64,000 nt of DNA from Eupeodes corollae (taxonomy: Eukaryota > Arthropoda > Insecta > Diptera > Syrphidae). The stretch is taken from positions 133,882,645 through 133,946,644 of the forward strand of contig NC_079147.1 of NCBI RefSeq assembly GCF_945859685.1, read 5' to 3'. Shown here one piece after another: positions 33,990-47,344 of this stretch. Position 1 is the first letter of the stretch. Each line of letters starts with the position of its first letter. A program made the position numbers and the translations under genes. The notes under the pieces are model-generated. The model was not told the DNA's origin and made no database searches. It saw only the letters and a list, made by a program, of their open reading frames with translations.

Positions 33990-35690
33990 GAACATTTGGT
34001 ATCCACATTCAAAATGCCTTCAAATATACATATGTATGTATGTAGTTTGGATGGTAACACAATAGAAAAACTCGATCTCGTTATCGTTAGATTTCTTAAG
34101 TTACAACTTCAAAATTAACTCAAAGCTCAAAACATCTACAAAATTATACTTGAATTCACTGGACCATTCATGTGAATCGAAATCTTTTATTCAATCGGAT
34201 TGCATAGAATTTATGTTGGAAGTAAGTTGCCATTTATAGTCCTTGTTTCAGCTTAAAATTTTAAGATGGTAAGTATATCCTTTTTAAAATGTTTATCCTT
34301 CAAAAATCTGTCGCCCTTAAAATCATGTGTACGAATATGTTCAAATGTCTATTTGGTAAATCCGCTGTTGGATTAGTGTCGTATACTATTATATATATTT
34401 GAAGGTTTCTTCGGTTATTCTTAGCCCTGTTCTGGATATTCTCTTTTCTTGGGACGTATTTTGTGCGTTCGTGTATATAAAATGGATTGAAGGGAAAAGT
34501 ATGAATGTTCCATGTTATCAAAGGCGACATCATTTATCTAAGTCAAAACGAAAAGGAAGTTAGGACAAAATGGGCGTCTGAACAAGAGGATCGATATATG
34601 TATGTACATATATAGTATAAGTCTGATGCCGGGCTATATACTTATACGTACATATCCATAGGTAAAGTGGGAGGATATGCCTTTGGCATATAACTTGCGT
34701 TTTTAGTTTATTTTCTAGCAATTTTCTGCTTAGTTTTTGCCAAAGAAAAATATTATAGTATATTCAAGAAGATGCTTCTAAGACGAACAAATACAAACAA
34801 ACAAAAGAAAAGAAAAAAGGTGTTAATCCACCTTTTTTGTTTTCTGGCAAAATAATATTGACATGGAAAATTAATGGCATCGGAAATGATTTAAGAGCAT
34901 AACATATTGCTAGCTATACGGGTGTAGAAAAGGTTATGAAGTTGAAGTTGTGTTTTTTCTCCTCTATCTTATAGTAGGTACTTCATAATAGAGAAAAGAA
35001 AATATGTAACTTTGAATATGAATATAGACTGCTGTATAACTTGAAATGGTAGGACTGAGTGTGTTTGTTTCATTAGATTCAACATAAACTCAGACAAAGT
35101 TGATTCCGGTAAATCTCTGATTTTGACTATGATGATATTAAATTCATGTAAAACATACCCTTTCAGCAGTATGCTCTATTACGAATGTTAGTTGAACATT
35201 ATTTTCCCTATAACTTTCAATACCAACAATTTATCATGTGTGTTAGATAGGTTGGGTAGATAACGATGGCAAGAAATAAGAAAAGAAGAGTATTTCTTCC
35301 AGTTAACAAGATAATATAAAACTTCGCCAAAAATGTATTGTGATAACAAAGCGCTCTTTAATTTCAGATAAAACACCCATCCATAAAATTTGAATTTCCA
35401 GTGTCTATCAAATTAAAATTTTATTGCTAAGATTCGTGTGCTTTGAACACTAACATTTAAAATTATTTATTTTCCACTTTTTTGCAATAAGTACTACTTT
35501 TATCTGAGGACTGGGCCAAGATCGAATCGGGAACCCAGCCCTATTCCAATAACGTTTAAAAGTTTACTTTTTTAAGCTAAGATTTCATTTACAGATTTGT
35601 TAGTAATTTAAAGGTATTTGACTGTCAAAAAGAACTAAAGTCATTGTAATATTCTTAAAAGTTTTTTAAAAATTTTAAAATTTGCAAAAA
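33990..35690. other. Intronic stretch with no recognised feature
   Basis: This is AT-rich with short TATG/TACATA simple repeats (for example 34020-34040 and 34590-34620). No coding motif was found. Confidence 0.4.
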
Positions 35691-35699
35691 CTTAAGTAA

Positions 35700-37535
35700 T
35701 GCTTTAAATTATTTCCATTTTTTTTTTATAATTTACAGGCACTCAAGGGTTTATTAGCCTTTACATGTTTATATTCAAACACAGTGCGAGCATTAGGCAA
35801 ATAGGGAAGGATTTCAAAGGAGTAGCCGGTACACATTGGTCTTACAGTTCTGAACATCAAAATGGGAGGGAAAAACAGAGTTGTTTCGATTATTGTTCTA
35901 TCAACTATTATTTTCAAAGCCCTTTTTTGTATTCTATCCAAGAGATTTAAACTTGTTTTAAGTCACCTGCCCAGATATTCGAATTATATTCAAGCTTTGG
36001 ACGGATGAATGCTTTGTAAATTACAGCCAGATCAGAAGGGGTGACAAATTTCTTGCACCGTCGGAGAAATCGTAAGCACCTTGCAGCATTTTTGGCAATA
36101 TCAAATATATGAGTATTCCATAAAAGGTGATCCGTGATACACATACCGAGTACTGACTGTTGATTAGTTTCCTGGATGCAAGTGCCACTCATAGATAGTG
36201 GCATCGGGGGTATGTTACACTTTAACGACAGGAGACAGCATTGAGTTTTCGAAGCATTATACTCTACACGCTTTCTGACTCGCCATTGAACAATGCTGCC
36301 GTTCAACTTCCACATCCGAAGGACAAGGATGTGAATCTAGAAACGAGTATGAAAAGCTGAGGGTAGAAGTGGCAGACATAAGATCATTTATGAATATAAG
36401 GAAGAAAGTCGGAGACAAAACGGAGCCCTGGGGAACACCAGCATTTATTTTATGAATTTCAGACTTAGAACCATCCAGTACAATTTGTATTGATCAGTTA
36501 GAAAGGTAATTTCTAATCCAACGAAGAAGAGATTCATCAATACCAAAAGCACTCATTTTCGATAAGAGAGCTTGGTGCCAAACTCTATATCTAATGCTTT
36601 TGAAATATCAAGTGCAATAATCTTACTTTCTCCAAAACGATGTAAAGATTTGTTCCACTGTTCGATGAGATAAATCTTGAGATCACCAGTGGACCTATTC
36701 CTACGAAAGCCATACTGTCGGTCATAAAGAAGCTTCCGTTCTTCGAGATATTTCTTGAGCTGATAATTAATCCCCGTTTTCATGACCTTGGAAAGAGGGG
36801 ACGTGAGTGCTATTGGACGATAGTTAGAGGGAGAGGAGGCTATTTTCCATCCGCTCGGAAAAAAAATATGTAGAGTAGGAAAGATGGAAAAGTTTACGCA
36901 GTTGTTTTGCCAGCGATGAAGAACACCTCTCCAGAACAATTGAGGAGATACTTTCTGAGCCAGTGGATTTGTGTATGTAAAGGTCTTTCAGTACTCTTGC
37001 AATAGCACGAGTGCGAAAGAAGATTCGTAACATAGAATCATCTGCGCCCTCAAGAACCAGAGGACTCATGACACTTTCCGGTAGCGTCGAACCAACAGCA
37101 AAATGTGCTGCAAGCAAATTGGCTTTATCAATCGAGCTTAGATAGGGAGTGTCATTGTGAACGAGCGTTGCAACCGAGGATGACGTGGTGTTTCGTACGT
37201 TTTTTTTACAAATGACCAGAAATGTGTAGTACCTTTGGGACATTGTAGTATTTTTTGCCTTAATTTCTGAAAGAGTTAAAGTTTGTGTTAGAGCACAAAC
37301 CATATTGTGGCTGAAGTTGGTATGCAACATCATTTCTTATATACGGCTAATCCAGGAAGAGGAAAAATAATTGCAATAATAAAATATATCCATTTAGATT
37401 GAATTCCGAGTGATCGGAATCTCCACCTATTTGAGTTTCACTCAATGCCAAAACCGGTTTGATACATTCATTGTGGACATGTATGGCATATCAGTTTTTT
37501 CTTAAACCACGAATCTTACAAAAGTCCATCCTGAA
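35700..37535 (-). mobile_element. Jockey/CR1-like LINE relic spanning endonuclease start to C-terminus
   Basis: In minus-strand order, 37530-37400 reads CKIRGLRKN, AIHVHNECIKPVLALSETQI and GGDSDHSEF, the first endonuclease block (IRGL, SETQI). Most of the endonuclease is then missing. Positions 37333-36824 encode the pre-RT region. Positions 36840-36600 encode SSPSNYRPIALTSPLSKVM, LLYDRQYGFRRNRSTGD and ESKIIALDISKALD. Positions 36530-36380 encode NAGVPQGSVLSPTFFLIFIN and DL. Positions 36315-35720 contain the thumb and C-terminus (ARCLRFLRRCKKFVTPSDLA, PKLEYNSNIWAG, LDRIQKRALKIIVD). Frameshifts and stops occur throughout. Confidence 0.88.
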
Positions 37536-37539
37536 TTCA

Positions 37540-39380
37540 CTTAACTTTTAATGCATAAAACATAATTAACGTTTCGTATTTATTCTTTTCAAATAAAAAA
37601 ATACATATCTGAGAAAATTCTTCATATTAGATTCCTTTTTATTTTCCTAGGAAAAAAGATCAAATTTGTCTGGCAAACTTTCTCAATTTCTGGCAACAAC
37701 ATTTTTGAAGCGTTTTTGCCATTTATAGAAATGCCAACAGGAATAGAATATATTATTTTTGGAAAATAGCTACGTTTCAACACAATTCCTAAGATTTCTG
37801 CATGAAATTCACACTTTAGATAACTATGACTTATGGAATATGACCTACATTAAAAATATACCTATTTATATAAAAATATTAAATTCTACTTAGCTACAGA
37901 GTAACTTGTATTAAAAACAGTGGATATTATACAATTTGACAATTCTCTCAAATGGTATTGTAAATCATTTGTATCTAGAAATGTTTTCGAAGTAATAACC
38001 CGATTCAAAAGACCTGCAATAACGTGGTCGTTGAAATTATTCTTCGCTTCTAGCTTTGAAGAAAATGTTAGCTGTTAAAGTCACCTTTTAAAGCAATATT
38101 TCCTTTGAAATGCTTATAAAATATAGCCCACTTGTTGGCTGAATTTTATACAAAAGAAGACACGTACCTACTCCAATTGTCATTGTGTCATCAACTTCAC
38201 GTCCCCAATGTTATAATTTTAATTTAAAACTGTACTAATTTTTTCAATTTTATTTTAACTAAAAATATTCAAATCCCGATTCACATACTATTAAGCCCTC
38301 AGTTGCAAACCACCCTTTAACCCTAAGACCAGACATGCGGATTCAATTTTTTCTAAGGATTTTTTGAATCGTTATGCTAAAGCTATATTTAATTGATTTG
38401 ATGTTTTACTTTTCTTCCTCTGCCTCTCACGGGTTTCTTTTTTTTTTTTGAGATGAGAATTTTCATCCATTTGGTGCCTAACACAGAAAAACATGTGAAA
38501 ACGGAAAAATTCAAAAGTTTGCCATTACATAATGTACAGCATATACTAACACATGTATCTACAACATATATACATTTTACATAGATTAAACTCAAAAGAA
38601 GAAGTAGCATTAGCTTTAACCATTTCTAACTTTATGTATTCGAACTTGAAGGCATTTTGTAGATGTGTTTTTTTTTTTAACTTCCTCGTGTAGTTTGTGA
38701 TGAATACAATGTCTAACTTTTCTTTCGGAAAACGCATTTGTTAAATTGGTGTTAAGGGATCAGACTAAAGTACATCCGAGGATAATATTTATGGTGAAAA
38801 CTTTTTATTTATTTTTAAGCTTTTACTTTTTCGAGCAAAAAACATTAGACAAAACTTATGGCAATGCAAAGTTTTCAATCTAACATTAGGTTCTAAGAAA
38901 ATTATTTGTAGTACAATATTAATCATATTGTGATGCAAGAAATAACATGAACAAATGAAGTCTGTCGTCTAAATTTCAATAATATTATATTTCAATAATA
39001 ATTATGTTGGATATTGACTACGTTAAATTTCCTTAGGAATTTACATTTTATGTTGCTTCAATCGTATTCAAGTTTGTTTTTCAACATTATCGCCCTTCTA
39101 ATATCTCTCGCACATATCAAGTTTGTTAGTAAATGAACAAAGATGTCTAAATGCATTGAAAAAACCACACACGGCCACTTAAGTTTTCAAAAGAATTTAG
39201 AAGCTGCACTCCGCTTCAACAAACATTGTTTGAAAATGCTAATTACATTTTTTTTTTCAAATATTGAGGGTTTTGACATATCAGCCTATGCTACTTACTA
39301 CTAACTTAAGATGTTAAGAACAAAATTTCAAAAAACAAATATCCGAACATAACAGCGAGTCTTGTTTTACGCCCACTTGT
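37540..39380. other. Intronic stretch with no recognised feature
   Basis: I found no coding motif or firm repeat in this AT-rich stretch. Confidence 0.4.
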
Positions 39381-39559
39381 GAAGTAGTTCATACGTAGAG
39401 GAGTTTTTTTTCGAGTCAACTGAATATGTCCAACGTATAGCTGTTATTCTCACGTAAAAAGCAGCAGCTTGAAGACAAGCAATTTTTAGGTGTGCATCTG
39501 ATTCTTGTGAATTTGGAAAAAAATAAAACAAACAATTTGCTAAAAAGCAAGTAGTCGCA

Positions 39560-40120
39560 GCCTTAAGAGCTATTAAGATTGGAGCCGTCTTAAACGAATT
39601 AAACTTAAGAAAAAACCCTACTTGATAAACAACGAAAAGTTCAAGGTCCCTATAAGAGTTTTCAAAACTCAAGTAATTTTTAAACAGAAAAAGATGATTT
39701 TTTGGCCCACAAACTTGACCTACCAAAATGATAACACACCTATTCACTCGTTGTACTTAATTAAAGCTTGGACAGAGGAGCCAAATCCGCACTGCTTTCT
39801 ATAACTGCCGTACTCATCTTATCAAAACATTATTAAATATACTTGGATAAATTTGAAGAAGCAGACAAATACCTACGAAATTTTATTACAAAAACTTAAA
39901 AACGGGACATGCAAAATTGTTACTAGCACCCACTATAACTATAAGTTGCCTCGCATTCACATGCTCCTTTGACCAAAAAAAATGCTCATGTATGACTGGC
40001 GCAATATGGATTGGTGGACCATAAAGTGGCAAAATATTGCCGATACCTGTAGAGAAGTTAGATATTTCGATGCAAACAACTTAGGTCAACTGAAAAATTT
40101 TAATTAAAATATAATTAAAA
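39560..40120 (+). mobile_element. Possible Tc1/mariner relic (C-terminal part)
   Basis: Translation gives KKPYLINNEKFKVP and WPTNLTYQNDNTPIHSLYLI followed by KAWTEEPN. QNDNTPIHS resembles the second catalytic Asp block of Tc1-like transposases (QDNAPxH). The following SSYQNIIKYTWINLKKQTN has the spacing and shape of the DLNPIENLWxxLKR block but lacks its key residues. The call rests mostly on the first block. Confidence 0.4.
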
Positions 40121-40488
40121 AGCACTTGTTAGCTTATTACACTTGACACATCATACATTCCCCTGGATAAGGCACAATATATTTACAACGTGTTTTCACA
40201 CCATTTTAGCTTATAAAGTAGATTTAAAAACGGGCCAATATTTTAAAACACCTAAACAAAACCGAGGGAAAGTTCAATGGTATCGATTTGCAGAATAAGA
40301 TAACAATATAATAGAGAGTAAGGCAACATGTTAAACTATCAGCTGCAATTCCGCAATCTAACTTTTAAAATCCAGTCTTTAATCTTGGACATGTTCATGT
40401 TAGAAATTAAGTTTTAAAAAATATATGTAAAAGAAAATATCTAATAAAATAATAATAATGAAGAGAAACAATCAGGTATGTTTTTTAT

Positions 40489-41765
40489 TAACTTCCCATA
40501 GAAAGTAATTGTAATGGGTCCGATTTGTCGAACTGAGGATTTTGATATTTCTTGACATTTCAAGGTCCCTAGAGTCGAAATAAAATAAAAAAAACTTGTC
40601 ACCTCAAAAAATTTTACGAATAAGAAATGATTTAATTTCAAAACAATTTCGTGCAACGAAAAATAACTTTATTAACATCTGGTAAAATTTTGAAAAAAAA
40701 TCAAATTGACAATTTTATATGAAAATAAGATTATAAAAAAACATTACTCAAAGTTGGTAAAAATTGAACTTTGACTCAAATATCTTTTCAAAAACTTGTG
40801 ATTATGGCTTTAAACTTATTTTATCTTAAAAGAAATATTGTTTTCAACATTCTGTTAAATTTTGAGAAAAATCGAATTGACGGTTTTTTTTACAAAAAAT
40901 AAAAACTTAAAAGAAAATTTAACAAAAGTTCGTAAAAAATGATTTTCGACTCCAATATCTTTTTAAAACATTGACAAATTTGCTTGAAACTAAATTCATA
41001 TTTTACAAAATATTGTTGTCAACATTCAGTTAAATTTTGAGAAAAATCTAAATGACAGTTTTCTTACAAAAAATAAAAAACTAAACAAAAAAAAAACAAT
41101 ACTAAAACTTGGTAAGCATTTACTTCCGGCTCAAATAGCTTTTCAAAAATTTGAGATATTACCTTTAAACAAATTTTATCTTTTAAAAAATATTGTTGTC
41201 AACATTCAGTAAAATTTTGAGAAAAATCGAACTGACAGTTTTTTGTAAAAAAAAAACTAAAAACCTAACAAAATTTAACAAAAGTTGGTAAAAATTGATT
41301 TTCGACTCAAATATCTTTAATACAATTTTAGATTATGGCTTACAATTTATTTTCGATTATAGAAAATATTGTTTTCAACATTCGAGAAAAATCTAAAAAA
41401 AACAATACTAAAACTTGGATAACATTTAACAAATAAAAATATTGTCTTCAAAGTTTGTTATTTTACAGAAAATATTGTTTTCGATATTCAAAATCAACAG
41501 TCCTTTTTTCATTAGAAAATAAAATCTACAAAAAAATAGTCCACAATGTTGGTAAAAACTGATGTACGGATAGATTTTCAAACTAAACTATTTCTTTATA
41601 TGACAAATATTGTTGGTAATTTAAATTTTTTTAATAATAAATTCAACTGGCAACTTTTTAAACCCAACACGAAAACCCACAAACTTTCAAACAGGACAAA
41701 TCAACAGACGGGATGGTAAGTTATCAGTGTGGGTCCCATCCTAGCCTGTTTTTAAAATTTAAATT
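40489..41765 (-). repeat. 172-bp-repeat element copy, minus orientation
   Basis: On the minus strand the left end reads AAAAACAGGCTAGGATGGGA then CCCACACTGATAACTTACCA at about 41765-41710. Core units follow with anchors (TTGGTAAAAATTGA on the plus strand) near 40755, 40930, 41110 and 41284. The right end carries GACAAATCGGACCCATTACA and a slightly damaged palindrome (TAACTTCCCATAGAAAGTA, 40489-40507). Both ends and the core are present, so this is a full-length copy in the opposite orientation to those at 3.3 and 11.7 kb. Confidence 0.72.
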
Positions 41766-41769
41766 TGCT

Positions 41770-43980
41770 GCTGTACCTGTATTAAAAATACCAGTATAAT
41801 TAATATAACTAACCACTGTGCCATATTTTACCTGCTTAAATTTAATTTTCAAATTGTCTTTAATTTGTATGTGTAAATACCTTAGCTATGTACTTTGTTA
41901 AAGAAGTTAGCTATACTGAACAAAAAAATACAACCTCGAGGGACGAAAATTAATACAAAGCTACTTAAGTTTTGCAAACACGAAACTTCTACCAAATGAA
42001 ACTTTGATTTTCACTTCATCTTACAAAATCTGGATGCTGAAGGTATAACCTTGGTCGTTCTTCTAAATCAACAATAACTTCCAAATTGCATCCCAAATGT
42101 ATAAGCAAACTAAAAAATACTTTCAAAAATTTCATTACAGGGCCGATGCTGCAATAAAAACGTTTTTTTTTTTCTGCTCATGCAAATCCAACTCCCCAAA
42201 TTATGTCGCAACAAATACATTCCTCCACTCCAACAACTACAACAATGGGATAACAAGAGTTTTTGAAAATAAAAAAAAAGGAAATATTTTTGTCTGTTTA
42301 GTTTTCAAAAAAAATGTTACAAGTGCGCCTTGTGATGAAAATCCCAATAGTAATAGAATAGTGCATCTAACGACAAAGTTTCATAGTTTGACAATGCATG
42401 CTTATTCTCTTCACAATCATACACTGATTCCCGAAACTATTGTACAAGTCCGAATAACTAAAACTTTGTAAATTGTCAATAAAATGTTTGCTTACAAATA
42501 AACAGCAAATACACACACAAAGTCACCACACCAATTCCCGGTTCCCCGTTCAAATAAACAGGATATGGCAGAAATGAGAACGGAAGGATTGCAAATTGTT
42601 GCAGTTGCAATTTGTTTAGATACATTTGTTCATTCCTAATTCGCAAAAATCTATGTATGTATAGAATACCTACAATATACACATATAAAAGTGCACATAG
42701 ATGTGTATGTACTACAAGCACAGATTCATACTAAGTTTGTTTCCTTTATACCAGGACACAAAACACCCTCGAGCTCGTCAGTACTCAGTCGTCCTCGTCA
42801 TATCCCCCTTCCCCCCACCAAGTCTCTGCTGATCTATGTAAGTACACAGTTGAAAATATCTGCATTGGAGTTACTCCTTCCTGGTATTCCTGCACTCTGC
42901 ACGTCACCAATTCCATTTCCAACCCGAGCTCGGGACCGAATCCCTTCTTCTTCTACCTTATCCCATTGGCACCCCTTGGCACACCCCCCTCCCCCACACT
43001 GTGTGGTGTTGTTAGCTCAGTGCAGGAAAATTTGTTTGTGCTTAAAGTTTTGATTGAAACTCAAACATAAATTTATTTATGTGGAATGGACGGAGTTGTA
43101 TGGGTTGGAGGGCTGGTGGGTTGATGGAAGTGGGCGTTGTTGGTAAAAGGATGATTTTGTGTATCCCTGTTTTGTTTATGTAGAAACCAAAATCGTCTGA
43201 CTGGATCGGAATGTTTAAATTTAAGTTATAGCAAAGTTGGGGACGCAGACGCTAACGGGGAGATGAACTCTTTTTCTTTTAAACTTATAATTCAAACACG
43301 TACGAGTATTTTGCAATTTTATTTAAAGGTCTTTTTGTTGAAGCTGTAAATTACAATGGCGAACAATTTGCATTGAAGAAATGAGTTTTTATTTATGGGG
43401 ATGTGGATAAAAAACCATCGTGATAATGCAAATTATTTATTTTTTGTTCGTGAAAATATTCTTTTGTCTTTTTTCTTAGCTGCATTATTTTGCATACAAA
43501 GCTAGTGGATATATAGAGTTAGCTTTGTTTGCTTTTGAATCTACAAAGTGTGGATTATAAAAGCTTTATATGATAGTGGATAAAAGCGACCATGGAAAAT
43601 TTGTATTGGAGATGGTCGAAAACCAACAGAATTGAAATATTTACGAAATTAAATCTTATTACTAGTACTTACATATATAATTTCATTCTATGGCAACAAG
43701 ACTCAAACACATATAAAATGTGGTTTTCAATATTTTTTAGTAAATTTTTCTTTGTAGGGATCTCCATAATATATATCTAGGTACATACAAATTAAATGTA
43801 ATTTTAACATATAATGTACATTGTACTGTAAGGCTTAAAACAGTTAGTTGAGGTTTACATGTTTTGATTTTATATCCTGCTTGCAATTCGGGTCAGGTGA
43901 CATTTTGGGACATAGCGTAAAGTAAAGTTCCTGGAAATGATTGAAATAAAAAAAATTGCTTTCAACGTCTATAAATAACT
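41770..43980. other. Intronic stretch with no recognised feature
   Basis: Positions 42760-43170 are less AT-rich, with C-rich runs (CATATCCCCCTTCCCCCCAC), but show no ORF or transposon motif. The rest is AT-rich. Confidence 0.4.
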
Positions 43981-43989
43981 TTTCTCATT

Positions 43990-46900
43990 GGCAGTTATGA
44001 AAACATCGTTTTCTACACAGAATTATAGTCAAAGAATACATCTTTCGCTGCGGGCGAGACGTTATGGGTGGTATAGGATATACGAACATTCCAAGGGACC
44101 AACAATGACCTCGTTACTACCAAAAAGGACTACGGCTCCCGATCCAAACCAGAGCAAAAGTACTGTAAAAAGATTCGACATTGGGCGGCTAAGCTCGCAA
44201 TTTGCATGTCCTTTAAGAACATCTTAAAAAAAAGTCATGTGCTGCCTGCACAGAAAAACCAGGGACAACGTTGTGTAGCAGTAGGAGTAAGTCAGGTTAT
44301 TCGATGTTCTTAAAATAAGGACTTTAAAACTTGACCAATTGGAGAACGTGCGTTCGCTTATAATGGTCCATCGGCTTCAATTCTTGACCGCTGTCTAACT
44401 TTTGTTCAACTCGTTATGTCATTGACACGGCAAAATCACAAAAGGAGTATGTTGACTTAAATGATTACAATTAACTTGATATTTCCTGCCTAATAGGATT
44501 AGAAGTACGACAGGAAATTGGAGTTAAGGCCCTGAATTAGTATTTCGGTAGAAAATTTTTGTAGACTTTGCTCGTTCGTAAAATTTAAGTTGTGAAGTAG
44601 CTATTGGATAGCCTAATAATTCGCTTCAAGGAGGTAAATTTTACCAAAAGGTTAAAAAAGATCCCATGGGTACAAGCTGTGAACCGAAGCACGTAGCAGC
44701 ACCACAATCTATCCTGAGAATTTAGACATATCACTTCTCCAAACTCTAAAACCGTGATGACAAATCGAATTCAGATGCAAAAAAGATATGATCACTCAAT
44801 TTAGGCAAAAATTCCGTTTATCTGACCTTGATGAAATAAAGGCAGCTGTATCGAATCTGAAGTCCAAGAACGTTGCTGAAGCTGAAAGCATCGCTGCTGA
44901 ATTATTCAAAACAGCAGGCCATGACTTATTAAGGGGTGTGCAGCTACTCATCTGCAAAATATGGTCGGAAAAAAGCTTGCCCCATGAGTGGAATCTCAAA
45001 ACAAACTCCCCAAACCTCAAGAAAAGATACCCTCTGAGCTGTACTAAATACATGAGCATCAATTTTCTAAGCATTATGCAAAAGTCTGAAGCCGTTTGTC
45101 AACAATCTCATGGATCTATATCAGTGTGGCCGCAGATCAATAAACTCCCCCATTGACCAAATATTGACATGACGGTAGACCTTGGGAAAAATACTGAGGT
45201 AGATTGAGGTAGAAAATTAACATATATCTGTTTTCGAATGAAAATTAGAAACATATCTGAAATAAACTGCACCAATTATTTCCTCATGTCTTGTAGTAAG
45301 CTCAATTAATTTATTTTTTATTTGTAGTTCTAATTTATCTTGAAGAAAGTTAAACAAGAACTCAATTGACTGACTATAAGAGCAAAATAGGTTTTAAACA
45401 AGGCAATGCAAAGAATTGAGCAAAGTTCAATCGTCAACACTGGAAGCACAATTTTTCATAGATCCATCTAATTACTTAGAAACGCTGATGATACGAACAA
45501 AATTGGAAAATGAAAGCGTGATTTTACGTACGTTTGTACGTTTTTGAACATTGCAAATGAAGCAGAGACACAAAGACCAAGCACATGCTGCCATCAAGAG
45601 AGGACATTAAGCTATGAAAGGCTATATATGTGATAGTTGAGGGCTTTTTGTTTACCTAGTTACCGCTTTAAATTCAAATAACGACAGCAGCGCTGAAATC
45701 AAACGGAGAATAACTCTTGCATATCGCTGTTTCTTTGGATTAGAAGGAAATTAAGGAGTATCGTCCTCTTTTAGGCAATTGAAGTCATCCTCTATAAGAC
45801 ACTCATTATGCCGGTTATCATTTATGGAGCTGACGATTAGACCTAGTCAAGTTAATATCGTCTTAGTATGCTTTGGGTGATTTTTGTTCCCGTCTGCATA
45901 GAAGAAGAGTGGAGTACAAGACACAACAACAAACTGTATGTATTGTAAAGCGATACTTACTTACTTAGGTCCTCAGACCTGTTAAGTCTACTACAACTAC
46001 GCGCCATCGTGTACGGTTAGCGGAGATATATTTCAGCTCCCTCTAACTCTTGCTTAGTGACGCTGATTCCTCCTCGACTGTCCTGCGCCATGTGCTTTTG
46101 GGTCGTCCAGCTCTTCTTCCTTTTTGTGCGAGAGGATTCCACTGCATTATTTGGCCTGCAATGCAGTCGTTACCTTTTCGAAGCGTATGTCCAATTCATT
46201 GCCACTAACGTCTTCGTACTATAGATTCTATAGTTTTCTGACCTGTCCTTCTATGAATGACCTCATTTGATATGCAGTTTGGACAGAAAATCTTTAGAAT
46301 GATACGAAGACATCTAATCACGAATGTTTGCAGCTTTCTTGTTATGGCTGAAGTAACCTTCCAAGTGCTGCACCCATAAAGAAGCACATATTCGACATTT
46401 GTGCGAAACAGTCGTAGCTTTGTTCTAAAGCTGATAGAGTTTTTCCAAATTTTTGACAGCATACCGAACACAGCTTTTGCTTTGCCGATGATGTCTTGTT
46501 TGGTTCCGCCTTCAATGGAAGAGATACTTCCAAGGTATTGAAAGCTCTCCACTTTTTCCACGGTTTTGCGATAGAATATTTATTTGAGATGATGGTCGGG
46601 TTCCAAGGCTGATCATTTTTGTTTTGTCGGAATTAATTTTCAGCCCCACAACTTCTGCTTCTCTCTCCACATTTGTTGTCATTTATTGCAGATCCATGAT
46701 CCTATAAGAGAGTAAGCAAACATCGTTCGCGTAATCCAAGTGCTTTAAATAGGATGTTAAAGTCCATTGGATCCCTCCGCTACCTGACAGAGCTGAGCGC
46801 AGTACATCACTTATCACCAACAAAAACAATATTGGCGACAGAATACAACCCTGTCTGACTCCGCTTCGGATTTCAAAATCATCCGACAACCTACCATCGT

Positions 46901-47340
46901 GAAGAACGTGACACTTGGATCCATTATATGTTGCTTTAATAACAGCAATTAGTTTTTCTGGGATGCCTCTCCTCCGAAAAAGCTAACCAGATATACTCCC
47001 TGTTAACACTATCAAAGGCCTTCTTGAAGTCGAAGGTGTAGTGGTGATCGATATTTAACGCACTTTTCAATAATGATCGGCTGGGTGTTAATATGTTAAT
47101 ATGATTAGTTTCTTCACTGACACTGATCTATTCAAATGAATTAAAGTCCAACGATTCAGATTGCTGGGCTATCTACAGCGAAAAGAAATCAACGCCACAG
47201 AACGGAAGGCGCAGTAGAGAAAGACTACGGCTTAGGTGGCACATACAGGTGAGAATGGACCTTAACCGACTTCGTGTGTCACACTGGAGGCTAAACCAAG
47301 CTAGCTAGAAACGCATGTTTTGGTGAACTGATTTTCAATA
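43990..47340 (+). mobile_element. RTE-like LINE relic, split by another LINE
   Basis: The RT start is clear at 44788-45156: DLDEIKAAVSNLKSKNVAEA, AAELFKTAGHDLLRGVQLLI and CKIWSEKSLPHEWNL. Positions 45390-45500 hold a degraded GFKQGNAKN and RNADDTNKIG (the GFRQGD and ADD blocks). Positions 45740-45840 read VILYKTLIMPVIIYGADD, the post-RT block. At 45905-45960, EEWSTRHNNKLYVL-like sequence is cut. It resumes at 47110 as KVQRFRLLGYLQRKEINATE and RRSRERLRLRWHIQ. The fragment at 51520 has the same junction region uninterrupted (NDELYRLYSDVDLARRAKVQ), which locates the split. The region 43990-44780 is assigned only by position. Confidence 0.78.
45960..47105 (-). mobile_element. Second LINE inserted into the RTE-like relic
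   Basis: On the minus strand, from 47060, the translation reads FDFKKAFDSVNREYIW, then after frameshifts MSDDFEIRSGVRQGCILSPI, LFLLVISDVLRSAL and LKHLDYANDVCLLSYR, where the catalytic ADD box has become AND. The C-terminal part is FQYLGSISSIEGGTKQDIIG, KAKAVFGMLSKIWKN, VEYVLLYGCSTWKVT and then WQWIGHTLRKGNDCIAGQIM. At its 3' end (45960-45970) it has TACTTACTTAGG, a short TAAG-type tail. It is 5'-truncated at the fingers of the reverse transcriptase. The exact right boundary near 47105-47130 is inferred. Confidence 0.8.
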
Positions 47341-47344
47341 AGCT

